DNA of 8,699 nucleotides, taken from contig JAVKSM010000123.1 in the NCBI GenBank assembly GCA_039583705.1, forward strand, positions 1 through 8,699, given 5' to 3'. Numbering within the stretch: the stretch's first letter is position 1; the number at the start of each line of letters is the position of its first letter. This stretch comes from JAVKSM01 sp039583705. GTDB taxonomy: Bacteria > Actinomycetota > Actinomycetes > Mycobacteriales > Pseudonocardiaceae. Under the pieces are notes generated by a model. The model was given only the letters and a program-made list of their open reading frames with translations. It was not told the DNA's origin and made no database searches. Shown in pieces: positions 6,243-8,699 of the stretch. The translations under genes and the position numbers were made by a program.

Positions 6243-6431
6243 GGGCGGCAGACGTGATCCGGGGGACGCGACCGCTACGAGACTGTCCCGGGAGACGATC
6301 GGTGGGCCACCGAAGACGATCTGCACCGGCTGATCCAAGCCGAGGTCAACCTGTGCCAGGCGGATGTCATCAGCATTGGGGTGGGGCCTCACCTCAACGG
6401 CACGACTGACCACGACTCCCGAGGTGATCAC
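6243..6431 (-). pseudogene. half of an EMAP/Trbp-type tRNA-binding domain
   Basis: About 63 codons read like the first half of the OB-fold tRNA-binding domain found in PheT, MetG C-termini and small stand-alone tRNA-binding proteins. The matching part is VVVSRAVEVRPHPNADDIRL, then QVDLG, VQIVFGG and a final SPGSRLP. The second half of the fold (a Lys/Arg-rich segment and the G-ML-S motif) is absent: the frame runs into unrelated Pro/Arg/Cys-rich sequence and then into the LuxR-type gene. There is no ribosome site before the first plausible GTG (6431). I read it as the remnant of a stand-alone tRNA-binding protein gene cut by a deletion or frameshift. The alternative, an N-terminal part of a 350-aa fusion with the LuxR-type regulator, is unlikely because the joining segment has no domain character. 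Confidence 0.55.
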
Positions 6432-6481
6432 GGGAGTATGACGATAACGCACCCCCGACGACACGCCTGCGGCGGTCCTGG

Positions 6482-6990
6482 CTAGAGATCCGCGCGGCTG
6501 GACCACATCGACTCCAACGCCGCACGGGCGTCCGCGGCGTGACTGCAGCTCATCACCATGTCGGCGTTCGAGTCGCCGTTGGGCCGGCTCGCGTAGCCCA
6601 GCCAGTGATCCTCGCTGAGGTAGCTCCGGAACTGGGCGAAGAGGGCCGGCTCCTCACGCTCGAAGGTGGCGACGTCCAGTTCGTCGAACCCGACGCCGAC
6701 GACGACCGGCAACGTCGCCGACCGAAGGTGAGGTCCCCATGGAGGTGATCGCCTGCCACGAGGGGCGCGAGCAGCGAACGGAAGCTCGTCACCGTGTCGT
6801 TCACGGCGGCGTCGCTGCCCGGTAGCAGGAAGCGCGGGCCAGAGGGCCGACGTCCACCGCCGGAGCCACCGGTTCGCCGTAGACCAGGTAGTCGAGGCTG
6901 ACTCCAAAGAATCCGCGTGACCACGCAGCTCCGTCGCTGGGATCGCCGCCCCTCGCCAGCCGGCGGTAGACCGACGTCGACGCCCGCGTC
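6482..6990 (-). pseudogene. frameshifted gene with XRE-type HTH remnant
   Basis: Three minus-strand frames must be joined to give sensible protein. The first (about 6990-6840) reads VYRRLARGGDPSDGAAWS, then GFFGVSLDYLVYGEP. This is the typical end of an XRE/Cro helix-turn-helix domain (LARFFGVSxDYLxxGE). The second (about 6840-6722) reads RFLLPGSDAAVNDTVTSF, then LLAPLVAGDHLHGDLTFG. The third (about 6722-6482) reads LPVVVGVGFDELDVATFERE, continues to LSEDHWLGYASRP, and ends in TAG at 6482-6484. The C-terminal part is not a family I recognise. Two frame breaks plus loss of the HTH N-terminus point to a decayed regulator gene. Sequencing error could explain single shifts but not the missing start. 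Confidence 0.5.
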
Positions 6991-7054
6991 AGACGTCAGG
7001 GCGTTTGCGCAGCCACCTGGTGGATCAGCGGGCCGCTGGCAGGATGCCGGGTCA

Positions 7055-7094
7055 CCCGTCCGGTGGGGGAGCACCGCGTCCCCCACCGGACGGG
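7055..7094. terminator. 16-bp perfect hairpin after the sigma factor gene
   Basis: CCCGTCCGGTGGGGGA (7055-7070) pairs perfectly with TCCCCCACCGGACGGG (7079-7094) around an 8-nt loop. It lies 20 nt beyond the sigma-factor stop (7114). No U-tract is present on either side, which is common for high-GC terminators. It should strongly stop or stabilise the minus-strand transcript. Confidence 0.8.
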
Positions 7095-7113
7095 GTTGGC
7101 CCGTCGCGCCGCA

Positions 7114-8064
7114 TCAGGCCGTGCCGTCCAGAAGTCGGGTGCGCAACCGGTGCAGGGTGGCGGCCAGCAGCCGGGACACGTGCATCTGGGAGATGCCCAG
7201 CCGCTGGGCGATCTGGGACTGGGTCTGGTTGCCCCAGAAACGCAGCAGCAGGATGGTGCGCTCCCGCTCCGGGAGCGCGGCCAGCAGCGGGCCCAGGACC
7301 TCGTGCTGCTCGAACCCCTCGAACCCGACCTCCTCGACGGCCAGCAGCGCCTCGCCGGTGGCCTCGTCGTCGATCACCTGGTCCAGGCACCGGGGCCGGT
7401 AGGCGCCCTCGATGGCCGCCAGGGCGTCGAGGATCTCGGGCAGCGGCCGGCCCAGGTGGGCGGCGAGCTGGCTGGCGGTGGGCGCCCGGCCCAGCCGCTG
7501 GGACAACCCGGTGCTCGCCGCCGACAGTGCCAGGTACAGGTCCTTGAGCCGGCGATCCACCCGGATCGACCAGGTGCAGTCCCGGAAGTAGCGCCGGATC
7601 TGGCCGGTGATCGTCGGAACTGCGAAGGCCAGGAAGTCGTGGCCCAACCGGGGGTCGAAGCGGTCCACCGCCCCGATGAGGCCCACCATCGCGACCTGTT
7701 CCAAGTCCTCCAGGGCCTGGCCCCGGCCGACGTAGCGGCGCGCGATGTGCTGCGCCAGCGGCACATAGCCTTCGATCAGCCGCCCCCGCAGCCGCGCCCG
7801 CCGCGGATCGGCGGCATTCAGCTCGGCCATCTCGCAGAACACCCGGGCCAGGTGCGCGTAGCCGCCTCGAGCCCGGGCCTGCGCTCCGCCACCGGCGCCC
7901 GCGCGACCCTCGACGCGGTCCTCAGCCACCACCGTCCCCGTCCCCGGCGCTGCACCGTCGGCGCCACATCCGGGCAGGTGTGGCTGGTCGAACGGCCGGC
8001 TGTCGGCAGCGCCTGCGCCGGCCCGCGCGGCTACTCCGGTAACCTGTCGACCCAGCATCAACAC
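7114..8064 (-). CDS. RNA polymerase sigma factor, SigB/SigF family
   Basis: This group 3 sigma factor directs RNA polymerase to stress or developmental promoters. Region 2 spans about residues 98-170 (YVPLAQHIARRYVGRG, then LEDLEQVAMVGLIGAVDRFD and FLAFAVPTITGQIRRYFRD). Region 3 spans about 175-245 and region 4 about 262-312, with its helix-turn-helix SQIAQRLGISQMHVSRLL at 287-304. Frame length is 316 aa against about 260 for typical members. The excess is a low-complexity Ala/Gly/Arg N-terminus. The GTG at 8064 lacks a ribosome site but has TACACT (8070-8075) just upstream, suggesting leaderless translation. A later GTG at 7929 behind GGGGA would give a 271-aa protein of more usual size and is a real alternative. 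No anti-sigma or anti-anti-sigma gene is in the window, although family members are usually held by such partners. It is divergent from the MarR-type gene. Confidence 0.92.
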   Translation of the reverse strand: MLMLGRQVTGVAARAGAGAADSRPFDQPHLPGCGADGAAPGTGTVVAEDRVEGRAGAGGGAQARARGGYAHLARVFCEMAELNAADPRRARLRGRLIEGYVPLAQHIARRYVGRGQALEDLEQVAMVGLIGAVDRFDPRLGHDFLAFAVPTITGQIRRYFRDCTWSIRVDRRLKDLYLALSAASTGLSQRLGRAPTASQLAAHLGRPLPEILDALAAIEGAYRPRCLDQVIDDEATGEALLAVEEVGFEGFEQHEVLGPLLAALPERERTILLLRFWGNQTQSQIAQRLGISQMHVSRLLAATLHRLRTRLLDGTA

Positions 8065-8067
8065 TTA

Positions 8068-8093
8068 ACAGTGTACAACGCTTGTATAGCTGT
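8068..8093. promoter_or_regulatory. palindromic operator candidate between sigma and MarR genes
   Basis: TACAACGCTTGTA (8074-8086) is a perfect 5-bp dyad around CGC. It is flanked by a second, slightly offset pair, ACAG (8068-8071) / CTGT (8090-8093). It overlaps the apparent -10 of the sigma gene and lies about 110 nt upstream of the MarR-type gene. The AT-rich dyad stands out in GC-rich surroundings and resembles the TTGT/ACAA half-sites bound by many MarR dimers. Confidence 0.5.
8070..8075 (-). promoter_or_regulatory. -10 element of a leaderless sigma-factor promoter
   Basis: TACACT on the minus strand fits the TANNNT consensus and ends 5 nt before the GTG at 8064. This predicts transcription starting at or within a base or two of the start codon. 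No good -35 hexamer lies 17 nt upstream (TCATTA), so an activator or alternative sigma may be needed. Confidence 0.4.
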
Positions 8094-8123
8094 AATGATT
8101 ACTAGTGGGCAACCGTCGCTCGG

Positions 8124-8167
8124 TGGAGTGGCGGCGGAGTAGTGGCGGAGTGGTGGCGCAGGAGCGG
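8124..8167 (+). repeat. four degenerate 11-bp tandem repeats in the MarR leader
   Basis: TGGAGTGGCGG, CGGAGTAGTGG, CGGAGTGGTGG and CGCAGGAGCGG follow one another without gaps. The stretch is purine-rich and C-poor on the coding strand, in the untranslated region before the MarR-type gene. It may be simple slippage or a regulatory leader. Confidence 0.5.
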
Positions 8168-8202
8168 CGGATGGGGTCGATGACGTGGTCGGAGGGAGCA
8201 CC

Positions 8203-8655
8203 GTGAGCGAGAACAGGTCAACCGAACAGGCCGCCCTGCTGGGCATCGCCCGGGCCATCATGGCGATCTCGCTCGCCGCGGCCGGTGCCCTGCCCTTGCG
8301 GGTCTCGGTGCTGCAATTCCGCGCGTTGAACGTGCTGTCCACCCGGGTCGGCGCGAACCTGGCCGAGCTCGCCGCCGCGGTGGGACTGTCGGCGTCGGCG
8401 ACCAGCCGGCTCTGCGACCGCCTTGTCGACGCGGGTTGGGTCTCCCGGGAGCTCTCACCCCGCACCCGCCGCGAGATCACCCTGGAGCTGACCGGCGCCG
8501 GCCGCGAGCTGCTCACCGCCTACGACGACCGCCGGCTCGCCGCGCTCACCGCCGCGATCGAACGGCTTCCACCCCGCCGGCGCGCCACGGTCGTGGCCGC
8601 GCTGCACGACTTCGCCCAAGCCGCCCACCCGACCGCCGACGCCCGGGACAGCTGA
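8203..8655 (+). CDS. MarR family transcriptional regulator
   Basis: This 150-aa winged-helix repressor or activator probably acts as a homodimer. An N-terminal dimer helix (about 8-25) leads to the DNA-binding part: LAELAAAVGLSASATSRLCD (recognition helix within SATSRLCDRL), then LVDAGWVSREL. The wing is SPRTRREITLELTGAGRELL, and a C-terminal helical dimer region follows. Length fits the family (about 140-160). The GTG at 8203 is preferred because GGAGGGA (8191-8197) precedes it by 5-6 nt; the in-frame GTG at 8185 would place that site inside the gene. It is divergent from the sigma-factor gene across a 138-nt gap with a palindrome, so autoregulation and control of the sigma gene are likely (inference). 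The ligand is unknown. Confidence 0.92.
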   Translation: MSENRSTEQAALLGIARAIMAISLAAAGALPLRVSVLQFRALNVLSTRVGANLAELAAAVGLSASATSRLCDRLVDAGWVSRELSPRTRREITLELTGAGRELLTAYDDRRLAALTAAIERLPPRRRATVVAALHDFAQAAHPTADARDS

Positions 8656-8699
8656 CGTCGGAGTTCCGGAGCGTAGGCCGGTTGCGTGGGGGGTACGGG

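Noticed and set aside
5400..6257. 285-codon plus-strand open frame opposite the LuxR-type gene
   Set aside because: Composition is Arg/Gly/Ala/Val noise. The opposite strand has an intact helix-turn-helix and receiver fold.
6060..6506. 350-aa fusion of a tRNA-binding domain to the LuxR-type regulator
   Set aside because: The tRNA-binding fold is only half present and the joining 60 residues look like non-coding GC-rich translation. Chance read-through of an open frame is simpler.
7063..8142. Long plus-strand open frame opposite the sigma factor
   Set aside because: It is a low-complexity shadow frame. The minus strand encodes complete sigma regions 2 to 4.

Overview
The window is very GC-rich, uses GTG as well as ATG starts, and carries actinobacterial-type regulators (a SigB/SigF-class sigma factor, NarL/LuxR- and MarR-type factors). 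It most likely comes from the chromosome of a soil- or plant-associated actinomycete. This is inferred from gene content and codon bias; no rRNA or other phylogenetic marker is present. Seven intact genes are well supported. A short leader ORF and two decayed genes are also proposed. No tRNA, rRNA, CRISPR array, insertion sequence or phage gene was seen.

Layout. (1) 115-1410, minus strand: a two-gene tyrosinase unit. The catalytic copper core (589-1410) is followed 3 nt later by a separate small protein (115-585) that looks like the C-terminal cap domain normally fused to such cores. (2) 1411-1743: a divergent promoter region. (3) 1744-2187, plus strand: an unrecognised beta-rich 147-aa protein. 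(4) 2188-2353: a convergent intergenic region with a nested hairpin. (5) 2354-5321, minus strand: a GT-C-type membrane glycosyltransferase-like protein preceded by a phosphoribulokinase-family kinase. The kinase is preceded by a possible 36-codon leader ORF that ends in an ATGA overlap with the kinase start. Upstream of that lie three tandem 13-bp repeats. (6) 5454-6059, minus: an orphan NarL/LuxR-type regulator whose receiver has lost its phospho-acceptor Asp. (7) 6060-7113: about 1 kb without an intact gene, holding half of a tRNA-binding (EMAP/Trbp-type) domain and a twice-frameshifted gene with an XRE-like helix-turn-helix remnant. (8) 7114-8064, minus: the sigma factor, with a 16-bp perfect hairpin after it. 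(9) 8203-8655, plus: a MarR-family regulator divergent from the sigma gene. A palindrome sits over the apparent sigma promoter, between the two genes.

How they may work together (inference): the tyrosinase core and cap form one copper oxidase system. The kinase and glycosyltransferase-like gene probably form an operon, perhaps influenced by the atypical LuxR regulator immediately upstream. The MarR and sigma genes look like a self-contained stress or envelope control pair in which the MarR protein may bind the shared palindrome. The gene-poor stretch between them looks like a site of gene decay.
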